Shown here piece by piece: positions 48,529-57,588 of a stretch of DNA of 64,000 bases. Every line of letters begins with the position of its first letter. Position 1 is the first letter of the stretch. This DNA comes from an uncultured Oceanospirillaceae bacterium (GTDB taxonomy: Bacteria > Pseudomonadota > Gammaproteobacteria > Pseudomonadales > Balneatricaceae): assembly GCA_937138495.1 (NCBI GenBank), contig CAKZPE010000009.1:1-64000 (forward strand). The letters are read 5' to 3'. The notes beneath the pieces are model-generated. The model was not told where the DNA came from. It worked only from the letters and a program-made list of their open reading frames with translations, and made no database searches. A program made the translations under genes and the position numbers.

Positions 48529-49995
48529 ATGCTGGCAGTGGCATATGCAGTGTACCTGGCACTTTTGGTGCTGATTGGCTATCTGGCGTTCCGGCGCAAT
48601 GAAGATCTGTCCGATTTTCTGCTCGGCGGACGGAGTCTGGGAGCCTGGTCCTGTGGTTTAAGTGCCGGTGCCAGCGATATGGGAGCCTGGCTGGTACTCA
48701 GCTTGCCTGGTCTTGCTATGACGACTGGGTTTCATGTGCTGTGGCTGGTGATCGGCTTGCTGATAGGCATGTGGCTGAACTGGCTTTTTGTCGCGAGGCG
48801 CTTGCGGGTATATTCCGAACTGGCGGGCGATGCGCTAACGATCCCGGCGTATCTGGATGACCGCTTCGAAGATAACAGTCGGCTGATCCGTTTGATTTCA
48901 AGCCTGGCTATTCTTGGCTTTATGCTGCTCTATACCAGCGCCGGCTTGCTGGCAGTCGGACAGTTACTCAGTGGTGTCTTTGACTGGGATCTGCACATGG
49001 CCATTATAGCGGCAACCTTGGCTGTTACAGCATATTCAGTGCTGGGAGGGTTTCTGGCGGTCTCCTGTAGTGATGTCTTTCAGGCTCTGCTGGTACTTGC
49101 GGCTCTGTTAGCAGTGCCGCTGGCGCTGATAGGCTCAGCAGATCAGCTGGAAATGCATTTCAGTGCATTACAGGCTGCTAATCCGGCTTTGGTAGATCTG
49201 TTCAGTAATCCTGAGGGGAAATCCATTTCAGCGGTGGGGATTGTGTCACTGGCTGTCTGGGGGCTGGGCTATTTTGGTCAGCCACATGTATTGGCGCGCT
49301 TTCAGGCTATATCATCAAAAAATAAGATTATCTGGGCCCGTTTTATTGCGGTGAGCTGGGGAGCGCTGGTTATGGTGGGAGCTTGCCTGACCGGCCTGCT
49401 GGCGCTCATTATTCTCCCTGAAACATTTACCGATACCGACGGGGTGCTGGTTGCCATGCTGAATGTTGTTTTCAGTCCCTGGGTAGCCGGCATACTTTCA
49501 CTGGCGGTGCTGGCGGCGATTATGAGCAGTGTGGATTCTCAGCTGATGGTGGCAGCCTCGACACTGGCTGAAGACTGCAACCGTCTGTTCCTTGATCAGC
49601 AGGCCGACGATGGATTAAGTGCTAATGTGGGCCGTATCGCGGTATTTTTGCTGGTTATTCTGGCGGCATGGCTGGCGATCGACAGGCAGGCGGATATTTT
49701 GGAATATGTAGCATATGCCTGGGCGGGACTGGGGGCGACATTCGGACCGGTGATTCTGCTTTCCCTGTACTGGCCGCTGATGAACCGTACCGGCGCGGTT
49801 GCCGGTATGCTAACCGGTGCAGTGACAGTCATTGTCTGGCGGCAGTTAGAGGGAGGCTGGTTTGATGTTTATGAGCTCTTGCCAGGCATCGTTCTTGCGA
49901 CCGTTTCTGCCATTGTTATGAGTAAATTATTAGGTCCGCCAAGTAAGTCGGTTCGCTGGATGTTTGCTAAAGTGCAGGTAAAGCTGCGGGACTGA
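48529..49995 (+). CDS. putP: Sodium/proline symporter PutP
   Basis: This 488-aa SSS-family transporter has thirteen or so membrane segments and PutP landmarks: DFLLGGRSLGAWSCGLSAGASDMGAWLV near the start, then GYFGQPHVLARFQA and AAIMSSVDSQLMVAAS. Na+-coupled proline uptake is strongly supported by putA 172 bp downstream. GAGG precedes the ATG. An AT-rich palindrome lies between putP and putA. Confidence 0.93.
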   Translation: MLAVAYAVYLALLVLIGYLAFRRNEDLSDFLLGGRSLGAWSCGLSAGASDMGAWLVLSLPGLAMTTGFHVLWLVIGLLIGMWLNWLFVARRLRVYSELAGDALTIPAYLDDRFEDNSRLIRLISSLAILGFMLLYTSAGLLAVGQLLSGVFDWDLHMAIIAATLAVTAYSVLGGFLAVSCSDVFQALLVLAALLAVPLALIGSADQLEMHFSALQAANPALVDLFSNPEGKSISAVGIVSLAVWGLGYFGQPHVLARFQAISSKNKIIWARFIAVSWGALVMVGACLTGLLALIILPETFTDTDGVLVAMLNVVFSPWVAGILSLAVLAAIMSSVDSQLMVAASTLAEDCNRLFLDQQADDGLSANVGRIAVFLLVILAAWLAIDRQADILEYVAYAWAGLGATFGPVILLSLYWPLMNRTGAVAGMLTGAVTVIVWRQLEGGWFDVYELLPGIVLATVSAIVMSKLLGPPSKSVRWMFAKVQVKLRD

Positions 49996-50027
49996 TAAAA
50001 AAACTTATCTGTTTTTAAAATTATCTA

Positions 50028-50065
50028 CAATCGATAACAAAAATTAATTTTTGTTTTTACGATTG
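50028..50065. repeat. Perfect AT-rich palindrome between putP and putA
   Basis: AACAAAAATT (50036-50045) is directly followed by its reverse complement (50046-50055), a perfect 20-bp palindrome. A second layer, CAATCG (50028-50033) and CGATTG (50060-50065), extends it with a two-base offset. It may be the operator of a proline-responsive regulator, or may end putP transcription as an AT-rich hairpin. Confidence 0.6.
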
Positions 50066-50167
50066 CCTTAAAGTTAGATGTAAAGTGGCGTGTTTCTATT
50101 TTATTTAGAGAATGTGTCTTTCGTGTTACAGCTAGAATGATTGCATAATAATTTTAGAGGTGACCCT

Positions 50168-53100
50168 ATGCATCCGCGTATTCAATCTTGCCGCGAAGCA
50201 ATCCGTGAACATTACCTGGCTGATGAAGCTGAGGTGATTTCTGGCCTGATCGACAAAGCCCTTCTTACCCGTGATGACCGGGACATTATTTCCCGTAATG
50301 CTGCTGATCTGGTGCGTAAAGTCCGTACGGAAAGCAGTCCGTCTATGATGGAGAAGTTTTTGGCGGAATATGGCCTGACGACTAAGGAAGGGGTTGCCCT
50401 GATGTGTCTGGCTGAAGCGCTGCTCAGGGTGCCGGATACAGTCACCATTGATGCTCTGATCGAAGATAAGGTTGCGACTGGCAACTGGCGGGAGCATCTG
50501 GGGCATTCCAATTCATCGTTGGTAAATACATCTACCTGGGCGTTGCTGGTAACCGGTAAATTGCTGGCGCCCAGTGAAAGCCGTTCTCTGGGTAAAACCC
50601 TCAAGGGCATGGTAAAACGCCTGGGTGAGCCACTGGTACGTACTGCAGTGGCTCAGGCAATGAAAGAACTGGGCCGTCAGTTTGTACTGGGGCGTGATAT
50701 TCAGGAAGCGACCCGCCGCGCCGTAAAACTGGAATCACAGGGGTATTCGTATTCCTATGACATGCTGGGTGAGGCAGCCCGCACCGATGCGGATGCGCTG
50801 CGTTATCACCGTGCTTACAGTGATGCTATCAGTGCATTGGCGCAGGTCTGCGTACATGATGATATCCGGATGAATCCCGGTATTTCCGTCAAACTTTCAG
50901 CATTACATCCCCGTTATGAGTTCGCCAAGCGTGAGCGGGTGATGGAAGAGCTGGTTGAGCGGACACTGAGTCTGGCTGTTCAGGCTAAAGACGCCAATAT
51001 GGGGTTCAATATTGATGCCGAAGAAGCGGACCGTCTGGATCTGTCTCTGGATGTTATCTATGCCGTGCTGGCCCGCCCTGAGCTTAAGGGATGGAACGGT
51101 TTTGGTGTGGTGGTACAGGCATTTGGTCAGCGGGCATCGTTTGTGCTGGACTGGCTGTATAACTGCGCAGAAGAACTGGACCGTAAGATTATGGTGCGTC
51201 TGGTGAAAGGTGCGTACTGGGATGCAGAAATTAAGCGTGCCCAGGTACTGGGTCTGGATGGTTTTCCGGTCTTTACCCGTAAGTTAAATTCGGATGTGTC
51301 TTACATGTGCTGCGCTGAAAAATTGCTGGCCATGACTGACCGTATTTATCCGCAGTTTGCCACGCATAACGCGCATTCCGTGGCGGCTATCCTGCATCTT
51401 GCCCGGAATATTTCCAATGACAGCTTTGAATTTCAGCGGCTGCATGGCATGGGTGAATCCTTACACGATACCGTTTTGAAAAACCAGAATACCCGTTGCC
51501 GGATCTATGCGCCGGTGGGGGCACATCAGGACCTGCTGGCGTATCTGGTGCGTCGCCTGCTGGAAAATGGTGCGAACAGTTCCTTTGTTAATCAGATTGT
51601 TGATACCCGGATTCAGCCGGAAGACATCGCGACCGATCCGTTTACGGCGGTTGCTGCGCTGAAAGGTAAGATTGCCAGCCAGACGATTCCTAAGCCGGCG
51701 GATATCTATGGAGCTGAGCGTAAAAACTCCATGGGCTGGGATATTACTGATCCGCGGGTAATTGCCGCACTGGATGAACAGCGTGCTGCTTATAAAACGT
51801 ATCAGTGGAGCGCAGGTCCGATGATTGCCGGTACAGCAGTAGCTGGCAATGCTGCTGCCGTTATGAATCCGGCGCTGGAGTCTGATCAGGTTGGTACTGT
51901 AACCAGTGCAACCTCTGAAGATGTCCAGCAGGCAATTACAGCAGCCCGTGAAGGTTACAGCCATTGGGCGGCATTACCGGTCCGTGAGCGCGCCCGGATT
52001 CTGAATAATATTGCTGATCTGTATGAAGAGCATGCATCAGAGTTTTTTGCCCTTGTTTGCCGGGAAGCGGGTAAGACCATGCTGGATGCGGTGGGCGAGG
52101 TGCGTGAAGCTGTTGATTTCGCGCGTTTCTATGCCAATGAGGCAATCCGCATCGGCGATCAGCAGCCGGGCCGTGGTGTGCTGACCTGTATTTCACCCTG
52201 GAACTTCCCGTTAGCCATTTTCTCCGGTCAGGTGCTGGCCTGTCTGGCGGCCGGAAATGCCGTACTGGCCAAGCCGGCTGATCAGACACCGCTGATCGCT
52301 GCGCGGGCGGTTGAGCTGATGCATCAGGCGGGTGTGCCTGCAGCAGCACTGCAGTTGCTGCCCGGCAGTGGTCTGGAAGTCGGTGTACCGCTGACATCTG
52401 ACAGCCGCATCGACGGGGTGTGTTTTACCGGCTCCACTGCAACTGCTCAGTCAATCAACCGGGTTATGGCCAGAACGATGTCACCGGAGGCGCCTCTGGT
52501 TGCTGAAACCGGCGGTCTGAATGCCATGATCGTTGATTCAACCGCGTTGCCGGAACAGGTTGTAAGGGATGTGCTGATGTCTTCTTTCCAGAGTGCCGGT
52601 CAGCGTTGTTCAGCATTGCGGGTGTTATATCTGCAGGAAGACATTGCTGAAGAGCTGCTGCATATGCTGTACGGGGCAATGGATGAGCTGACGCTGGCTG
52701 ATCCGTGGGACCTGTCTTCCGATATCGGGCCGGTAATCGATCTGGCGGCTAAACAGAAGATTGATGCCCATTGCAAAGCATTTGCGGATCAGGGACGGGT
52801 GCTTAAGCGTTTGTCTGTACCCTCGGAAGGTCTTTTTGTCGCGCCAGCGGTGATTCGTCTGGATTCAATTGCTGAACTGCAGGAAGAAATATTCGGGCCG
52901 GTCCTGCATGTTGTTACCTTTAACGCTGAGCAGCTGGATGAAGTCGTCGATGAGATTAACGCACAGGGTTACGGCCTGACTTTTGGTCTGCATACCCGGG
53001 TAAATAACCGTGTTGAGCAGGTTGTCAGCCGCATTCAGGCGGGCAACATGTACGTTAACCGTAACCAGATAGGTGCGGTGGTAGGGTCTCAGCCGTTCGG

Positions 53101-53779
53101 GGGTGAGGGGTTGTCCGGTACCGGGCCTAAGGCCGGTGGTCCGCAATATGTGCAGCGCTTCAAACAGGCGGAGCCTTACACCGGAGTAGCTGATCAGTCA
53201 GTTGAAGCATTATCGGCGCAGGGGCTTCAGGCGCTGATTGCTGAGGTGCAGCAATTGTCGGTTACCCAGCCTTCAGCTGAACAACTGGCAGGGCTGGCTG
53301 ATGTGTGTCAGTTGCCGTTGCCAGACCTGGACGCCGAACATTATATGCCGGGGCCAACCGGTGAGCTGAATTTACTGACGAATCACGCCCGTGGGGTCGT
53401 GCTGTGCCTGGGGCCGGATCTGGCAAGCTTGCGGGATCAGTTGCTGCTTGCATTGTCGCAGGGGAATGCGGCAATTGCTGTCTGTGCCGGTGCTGCTCAG
53501 CTGGTGGACAGCCTGCCGGCAGGTTTTGCAGTTAAAGGTATAAATGGCAGCCTTGATGATGTTGCTTTAATTGGCTGTGAAGGATTTGCCGCAGTTGCCA
53601 GCCAGGCTGAACCTGCAAAACTGCAGGCTTACCGGCAGGCGCTGGCAGAACGGAGCGGAGCTCTGTTGCCACTGCTGACTGAACGCGGTGTGGCGGAGCG
53701 TTATATTATTGAACGTCATTTGTGTGTTGATACAACAGCGGCAGGGGGGAATGCCAGCCTTATTGCTCAGGTAGAATAA
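50168..53779 (+). CDS. putA: Bifunctional proline dehydrogenase / P5C dehydrogenase PutA (no N-terminal DNA-binding domain)
   Basis: This 1203-aa protein oxidises proline to glutamate in two channelled steps. A helical arm is followed by the FAD-binding PRODH barrel (about residues 180-480: LVKGAYWDAEIK, ATHNAHSVAAIL, FQRLHGMGE), then the P5C dehydrogenase domain with ISPWNFPLAIF, ETGGLNAMIVDSTA and the catalytic cysteine in SAGQRCSALRVL. About 160 further residues form the C-terminal ALDH-like lid. The E. coli PutA ribbon-helix-helix repressor domain is absent. This makes it a type B-like PutA that cannot autorepress. The ATG at 50168 has AGAGGTG upstream and is preferred over the frame from 50141. 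Confidence 0.95.
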   Translation: MHPRIQSCREAIREHYLADEAEVISGLIDKALLTRDDRDIISRNAADLVRKVRTESSPSMMEKFLAEYGLTTKEGVALMCLAEALLRVPDTVTIDALIEDKVATGNWREHLGHSNSSLVNTSTWALLVTGKLLAPSESRSLGKTLKGMVKRLGEPLVRTAVAQAMKELGRQFVLGRDIQEATRRAVKLESQGYSYSYDMLGEAARTDADALRYHRAYSDAISALAQVCVHDDIRMNPGISVKLSALHPRYEFAKRERVMEELVERTLSLAVQAKDANMGFNIDAEEADRLDLSLDVIYAVLARPELKGWNGFGVVVQAFGQRASFVLDWLYNCAEELDRKIMVRLVKGAYWDAEIKRAQVLGLDGFPVFTRKLNSDVSYMCCAEKLLAMTDRIYPQFATHNAHSVAAILHLARNISNDSFEFQRLHGMGESLHDTVLKNQNTRCRIYAPVGAHQDLLAYLVRRLLENGANSSFVNQIVDTRIQPEDIATDPFTAVAALKGKIASQTIPKPADIYGAERKNSMGWDITDPRVIAALDEQRAAYKTYQWSAGPMIAGTAVAGNAAAVMNPALESDQVGTVTSATSEDVQQAITAAREGYSHWAALPVRERARILNNIADLYEEHASEFFALVCREAGKTMLDAVGEVREAVDFARFYANEAIRIGDQQPGRGVLTCISPWNFPLAIFSGQVLACLAAGNAVLAKPADQTPLIAARAVELMHQAGVPAAALQLLPGSGLEVGVPLTSDSRIDGVCFTGSTATAQSINRVMARTMSPEAPLVAETGGLNAMIVDSTALPEQVVRDVLMSSFQSAGQRCSALRVLYLQEDIAEELLHMLYGAMDELTLADPWDLSSDIGPVIDLAAKQKIDAHCKAFADQGRVLKRLSVPSEGLFVAPAVIRLDSIAELQEEIFGPVLHVVTFNAEQLDEVVDEINAQGYGLTFGLHTRVNNRVEQVVSRIQAGNMYVNRNQIGAVVGSQPFGGEGLSGTGPKAGGPQYVQRFKQAEPYTGVADQSVEALSAQGLQALIAEVQQLSVTQPSAEQLAGLADVCQLPLPDLDAEHYMPGPTGELNLLTNHARGVVLCLGPDLASLRDQLLLALSQGNAAIAVCAGAAQLVDSLPAGFAVKGINGSLDDVALIGCEGFAAVASQAEPAKLQAYRQALAERSGALLPLLTERGVAERYIIERHLCVDTTAAGGNASLIAQVE

Positions 53780-53798
53780 GACAGGTATTGCTGTTGCT

Positions 53799-53825
53799 AA
53801 GCCCTCCCTGAGAGGGCTTTTTTTA
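53799..53825 (+). terminator. Intrinsic terminator after putA
   Basis: The arms AGCCCTC and GAGGGCT with loop CCTGA run into seven T. Confidence 0.92.
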
Positions 53826-54145
53826 TGCACATTTCAGAAAGTTACTTGATCTGTCAGGGAAAACGGCTTTTAATGTCTGCTGCTGAAATCATTTCAGCTG
53901 TTTCTTTTACTTTATTTATATTGATTGGAATCTGGGCGCAATGAAAATGTCACGTTGTCTGAACGTCATTTCATACCGACAAACCAACCGCCACATTATG
54001 TGGAATCCGGTTGTGTCTGCGCGTGCCTGTACTCTGATCAGCGAATAAATCATTTTACAGTTGCCGCGGACAGAAAGCGGCGCTGTGAACCTCTGTAACA
54101 GATTTTCCTTCTTCGCTTTTTGTCTCCGGCTTACAGGAGATAAAT
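53826..54145. other. Intergenic region upstream of the DUF1127 gene
   Basis: These roughly 320 bases contain no gene I can support. The part nearest the DUF1127 gene carries a ribosome site (AGGAG) and a preceding C/T-rich stretch. No promoter could be assigned with confidence. Confidence 0.5.
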
Positions 54146-54373
54146 ATGTTATTCATTACTGTTCTGGCCGGTGTTACCGAAAAAGTTAACCAGTATTTTT
54201 CTGCGCGCATCAATGCTCAGCGTCTGGAATACCTGGATGACCATCTGTTGCGTGATATCGGACTGGCACGCGAATTTGGCCGTATTGTCAGTTACGATTT
54301 TCGTGACGATGAGTTAAGTGCTGTTCGTAGCGAAAAAATTCCGGAAGATGATCTGAAGGATAGTAGCGGCTGA
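54146..54373 (+). CDS. DUF1127 domain small protein
   Basis: This 75-aa protein has the YLDDHLLRDIGLAREFGR motif of DUF1127 (YjiS-like) proteins, a helical arginine-rich segment, with an extended acidic C-terminal tail. In alphaproteobacteria DUF1127 proteins affect phosphate and carbon metabolism and RNA turnover, but no role is known here. It is monocistronic, with AGGAG before the ATG, and is followed by a strong hairpin and then a terminator. Confidence 0.8.
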   Translation: MLFITVLAGVTEKVNQYFSARINAQRLEYLDDHLLRDIGLAREFGRIVSYDFRDDELSAVRSEKIPEDDLKDSSG

Positions 54374-54379
54374 GGCCGG

Positions 54380-54405
54380 CTGCCGGCAAAGGAGATTGCC
54401 GGCAG
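54380..54405 (+). other. GC-rich stem-loop after the DUF1127 gene
   Basis: The perfect 10-bp arms CTGCCGGCAA (54380-54389) and TTGCCGGCAG (54396-54405) enclose a six-base loop. No T-run follows. It may protect the 3' end of the short mRNA. Confidence 0.55.
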
Positions 54406-54464
54406 GGTAAATATGTCAGGTGCCATGCAGTGCCCTGATGCAGGCGGTCAGTCCTGATCGTCAG

Positions 54465-54498
54465 AGTGTAGCTACCGCTGGTGGCTACACTGTTTTTT
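54465..54498 (+). terminator. Intrinsic terminator overlapping the end of the convergent GntR gene
   Basis: The arms AGTGTAGCTACC (54465-54476) and GGTGGCTACACT (54480-54491) pair over 12 bp with one wobble and are followed by GTTTTTT. The stem contains the last codons of the opposite-strand GntR gene. Confidence 0.85.
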
Positions 54499-55168
54499 CC
54501 GGTATCGTCTGGCTTTCCAGCAGGGCTTTGCTGGGGCTTAACAGATGGTGTTCAATGAGCTTACAGGCGGTTTCACGGTCACGCCTGAGTAATGCGTCGA
54601 TAAGCTGATCATGTTCTTTGCGGTTTGCATCAAAGAAATCGGTTTGTTGCATGTTATCTGTCAGCCACAGGTTTCTGTATCGGGAGGCTTTCTCGTATAG
54701 CGACCGCCGTACACCTAACAGAGTGGGGGAGTGGCACCCGGCAACAATTGCACTGTGGAAATCATGGTGTCTGCGTTCCCATTCCTGCGGATCTGATTCC
54801 ATACTGGTGCTGAATTTTTGCATTTTATGGGCAGCAGCAAGAATTCTGGCTTCCCATTCATCATCTCCCTGATCAACAGCCAGCCCTACGCACAGGGCTT
54901 CTATGCGGGCCCGGGTCTGGTAAATATCGAGCATTTCTTCCTTGCTGATAGGGTGAACCCGGAAACCGCGCTGGTTTTCGACCACGACCAGTTGCTCGAT
55001 GAGCAGCTGTGAAAGGGCTTCTCTGAGCGGGCTGACACCCACGTTATAACGCGTTTTCAGACGTGCCATCGCCAGTTTTTCACCGGGGGCGAAATAGCCC
55101 TGCAATATATCCTGCTTCAGATCACCGACGACCCGTGCGGCGCTGTTGTCTTTGTGGTCATTCTGCAT
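54485..55168 (-). CDS. glaR: GntR-family (FCD) regulator, CsiR/GlaR-like
   Basis: This 227-aa protein (or 244 aa if started at 55219) has the winged helix VVGDLKQDILQGYFAPGEKLAMARLKTRYNVGVSPLREALSQLL and a helical FCD domain with RHHDFHSAIVAGC and EHDQLIDALLRRD. The match to E. coli CsiR (GlaR), which represses glutarate catabolism, is good in both halves, and the divergent neighbour is its usual target glaH. I preferred the second ATG because it gives CsiR-like length; neither start has a strong ribosome site. Confidence 0.85.
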   Translation of the reverse strand: MQNDHKDNSAARVVGDLKQDILQGYFAPGEKLAMARLKTRYNVGVSPLREALSQLLIEQLVVVENQRGFRVHPISKEEMLDIYQTRARIEALCVGLAVDQGDDEWEARILAAAHKMQKFSTSMESDPQEWERRHHDFHSAIVAGCHSPTLLGVRRSLYEKASRYRNLWLTDNMQQTDFFDANRKEHDQLIDALLRRDRETACKLIEHHLLSPSKALLESQTIPEKTV

Positions 55169-55244
55169 AGTGTTCAGTCGCTGTAAGTTTCCGGGGAATT
55201 TTACGGCATGTTCCGGCATTAGTTAAATATATTTAAGGGCTTTG

Positions 55245-55287
55245 TTGACGTTTCGTTGAAATGTCGACATTATTTGCTTGTGTCGAT
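55245..55287 (+). promoter_or_regulatory. glaH promoter with overlapping GntR operator
   Basis: TTGACG (55245-55250), 17 nt, CATTAT (55268-55273) form a possible promoter. The perfect palindrome AATGTCGACATT (55260-55271) covers the end of the spacer and the -10. A second TGTCGA half-site starts at 55281, 19 bp after the first. This is repression geometry for the divergent GntR protein. Confidence 0.5.
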
Positions 55288-55321
55288 ATAAAATTATAAG
55301 TTTGCTGTCGGAGGAAAAAGT

Positions 55322-56263
55322 ATGAATGCCGTATTACCAGAAATGAATGGCTCACAGGTGATCAGCGGGTTTACCGTTAAGCCGTTTGTTAACAGTCCGC
55401 GTTTGCAGGTTGTGACCCTGAACGCTGATGTATTGCAGCAGTTTGCAGAGCAGTCAGAGCCGTGGCCTTTACAGGCGCTTGAGTACAAGCCGTTTTTGCG
55501 ATTTGCTATTGCGGATTTACTGGATCAGTTAACAGACAACACTTTAGGTTTACTGTTGAATTCTGTTATGCGGGACCGCCAAACAGGCGCATTCTTACTT
55601 AACTATGCAGGGCAGGCTGAGGCGCAGACTACAGAACTGGATATCAAGCTGTCGACAGCAGTGTCGCATTTGATCGGTGTGCCTAATCATGACGCGATGT
55701 ATGGTAAGTTTTATGCTCGGTTTACCGTAAAAAATACTGATGATTCTGACAGTTACCTGCGTCAGGCTCATCGTCGGATGGAGCTGCATAACGACGGTAC
55801 CTACGTGGATGAGCGGACTGATTTTGTCCTGATGCAAAAGCTTGCTGAAGCGAATATGCAGGGCGGAGAGTCACTTCTGCTGCATGTTGATGACTGGCAG
55901 GAGCTGAACAGGTTTTATCATCATCCGCTGGCGAAGCAGGATATTCTCTGGGGGGCTCCGAGATCGAAAAATGTCAGTACTAAGGTCGAGCATCCGGTAT
56001 TTTTTGAAGAAGATGCTCAGGGTAAGCCTCATATGCTGTTTATCGATCAGTTTGCTGAACCGCAAAATATGGCTCAGGGCCGTTATCTGTATGAAATGGG
56101 TGAGTCTCTGGAAGCCGATCCAAACTATGTGAGTGTGCCTTTACCGGTGGGGTCGATGCTGGTGGTACAGAATCATTGCTGGTTGCATGGCCGGGACCGC
56201 TTTGTTGCTCATCCGGAACTGAGCCGTGAGTTACTGCGACAGCGTGGCCATTTTTATCAGTAA
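55322..56263 (+). CDS. glaH: Glutarate 2-hydroxylase GlaH (CsiD)
   Basis: This 313-aa Fe(II)/2-oxoglutarate dioxygenase converts glutarate to L-2-hydroxyglutarate. The conserved blocks EYKPFLRFAI, KFYARFTVKNTDDSDSYLRQ and MELHNDGTYV are those of E. coli CsiD. The metal ligands are His156, Asp158 and His289 (in WLHGRDRF). The pair glaH-lhgD matches the E. coli order, where gabD, gabT and gabP follow; they do not follow here. CGGAGG precedes the ATG. Confidence 0.93.
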   Translation: MNAVLPEMNGSQVISGFTVKPFVNSPRLQVVTLNADVLQQFAEQSEPWPLQALEYKPFLRFAIADLLDQLTDNTLGLLLNSVMRDRQTGAFLLNYAGQAEAQTTELDIKLSTAVSHLIGVPNHDAMYGKFYARFTVKNTDDSDSYLRQAHRRMELHNDGTYVDERTDFVLMQKLAEANMQGGESLLLHVDDWQELNRFYHHPLAKQDILWGAPRSKNVSTKVEHPVFFEEDAQGKPHMLFIDQFAEPQNMAQGRYLYEMGESLEADPNYVSVPLPVGSMLVVQNHCWLHGRDRFVAHPELSRELLRQRGHFYQ

Positions 56264-56289
56264 GCAGTTGTTTAAAGACAGAGTGAAGA

Positions 56290-57510
56290 ATGAAATACGA
56301 TTATATTGTTATTGGCGGTGGCATTGTCGGTGTATCGACAGCCTGGCAGCTGCAGCAGCGCTTTCCGGAAAAGAAAATTGTTTTACTGGAGAAAGAATCA
56401 GCCTGCTCACAGCATCAGACGGGTCATAACAGCGGTGTGGTGCATGCCGGGGTGTATTACGCGCCGGGTAGCCTGAAGGCAAAGTTCTGTAAGGCGGGAG
56501 TGGCAGCGACGCTGGCATTTTGCCGGGAGAATGATATTCCCTTGCAGCAGTGTGGGAAGTTGCTGGTCGCCACAACGCCTCTTGAAGTCGAGCGGATGCA
56601 GGCGCTGTACAAACGCTGTCATGAAAATGGCATTGATGTGCAGCTTCTGGATGCAGCGCAGCTGCAGGCAGAGGAACCTAACATTGTTGGCCTTGGGGCG
56701 ATTCTGGTAAATGATACCGCCATTGTTGATTATCGCCGGGTAACGACCCGGATGGCTGAACGTTTTCAGGCGCTTGGTGGCGATGTGCGCTTGTCCCATG
56801 AAGTCACTGATCTGGAGGAAAGCCCGGGATATGTTCGGGCGAAAGCTGTACATAAGGGGCGGGAAGTCAGTTTCGACGGTGAATTCCTGATTGCCTGCTC
56901 AGGGTTGATGGCTGACCGGACAACCCGGATGCTGGGTATAAAAACCGATTTTCAGATTATTCCGTTCCGGGGAGAATATTATCGGTTGCCGGCTAAATAT
57001 AATGATGTGGTGAAGCACTTGATTTATCCGATTCCCGATCCGGATTTGCCTTTTCTGGGGGTGCATCTGACCCGCATGATTGACGGGTCGGTGACCGTGG
57101 GGCCGAATGCTGTGCAGGGCTGGAAGCGAGAAGGTTACGGAAAGATTAACGTCAGTATCAGGGATGTGGCAGATATGGTTACTTTCAGCGGGTTCTGGCG
57201 AGTGCTTAAAAAGCATTTCAGAACGGGGCTGACCGAAACTAAAAACTCACTCTGGAAGCCCGGATATCTGAAGCTGGTACAGAAGTACTGTCCGCAAATC
57301 AGTGTTAAAGATCTTGAGCCTTATCCGGCAGGTATCCGTGCTCAGGCGGTGATGGCAAATGGTGATCTGGTACATGATTTTCTGTTTGCGGAAAGTCCCC
57401 GCAGCCTTCATGTTTGTAACGCGCCATCTCCCGCAGCTACCTCGGCAATTCCGATCGGAGACTATATCTGTGAACAGGTTTTGGCCCGTCAGTCTGCCAC
57501 CCAGGCATAA
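56290..57510 (+). CDS. lhgD: L-2-hydroxyglutarate dehydrogenase/oxidase LhgD
   Basis: This 406-aa FAD flavoprotein oxidises L-2-hydroxyglutarate to 2-oxoglutarate, passing electrons to the membrane quinone pool. The N-terminal FAD fold has YIVIGGGIVGVSTAW-type GGGIVG and LLEKE, followed by QTGHNSGVVHAGVYY, and the C-terminus has NAPSPAATSAIPIGDYI. The gene follows glaH by 26 nt, so the two make a short glutarate pathway. Confidence 0.94.
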   Translation: MKYDYIVIGGGIVGVSTAWQLQQRFPEKKIVLLEKESACSQHQTGHNSGVVHAGVYYAPGSLKAKFCKAGVAATLAFCRENDIPLQQCGKLLVATTPLEVERMQALYKRCHENGIDVQLLDAAQLQAEEPNIVGLGAILVNDTAIVDYRRVTTRMAERFQALGGDVRLSHEVTDLEESPGYVRAKAVHKGREVSFDGEFLIACSGLMADRTTRMLGIKTDFQIIPFRGEYYRLPAKYNDVVKHLIYPIPDPDLPFLGVHLTRMIDGSVTVGPNAVQGWKREGYGKINVSIRDVADMVTFSGFWRVLKKHFRTGLTETKNSLWKPGYLKLVQKYCPQISVKDLEPYPAGIRAQAVMANGDLVHDFLFAESPRSLHVCNAPSPAATSAIPIGDYICEQVLARQSATQA

Positions 57511-57588
57511 ATAACCTGCCAGGCGTACCTGTTTGTGTTTGAATAAGGCTACAATGAGAGTATCGGAATAACTGACCAGGGTGGTGTT

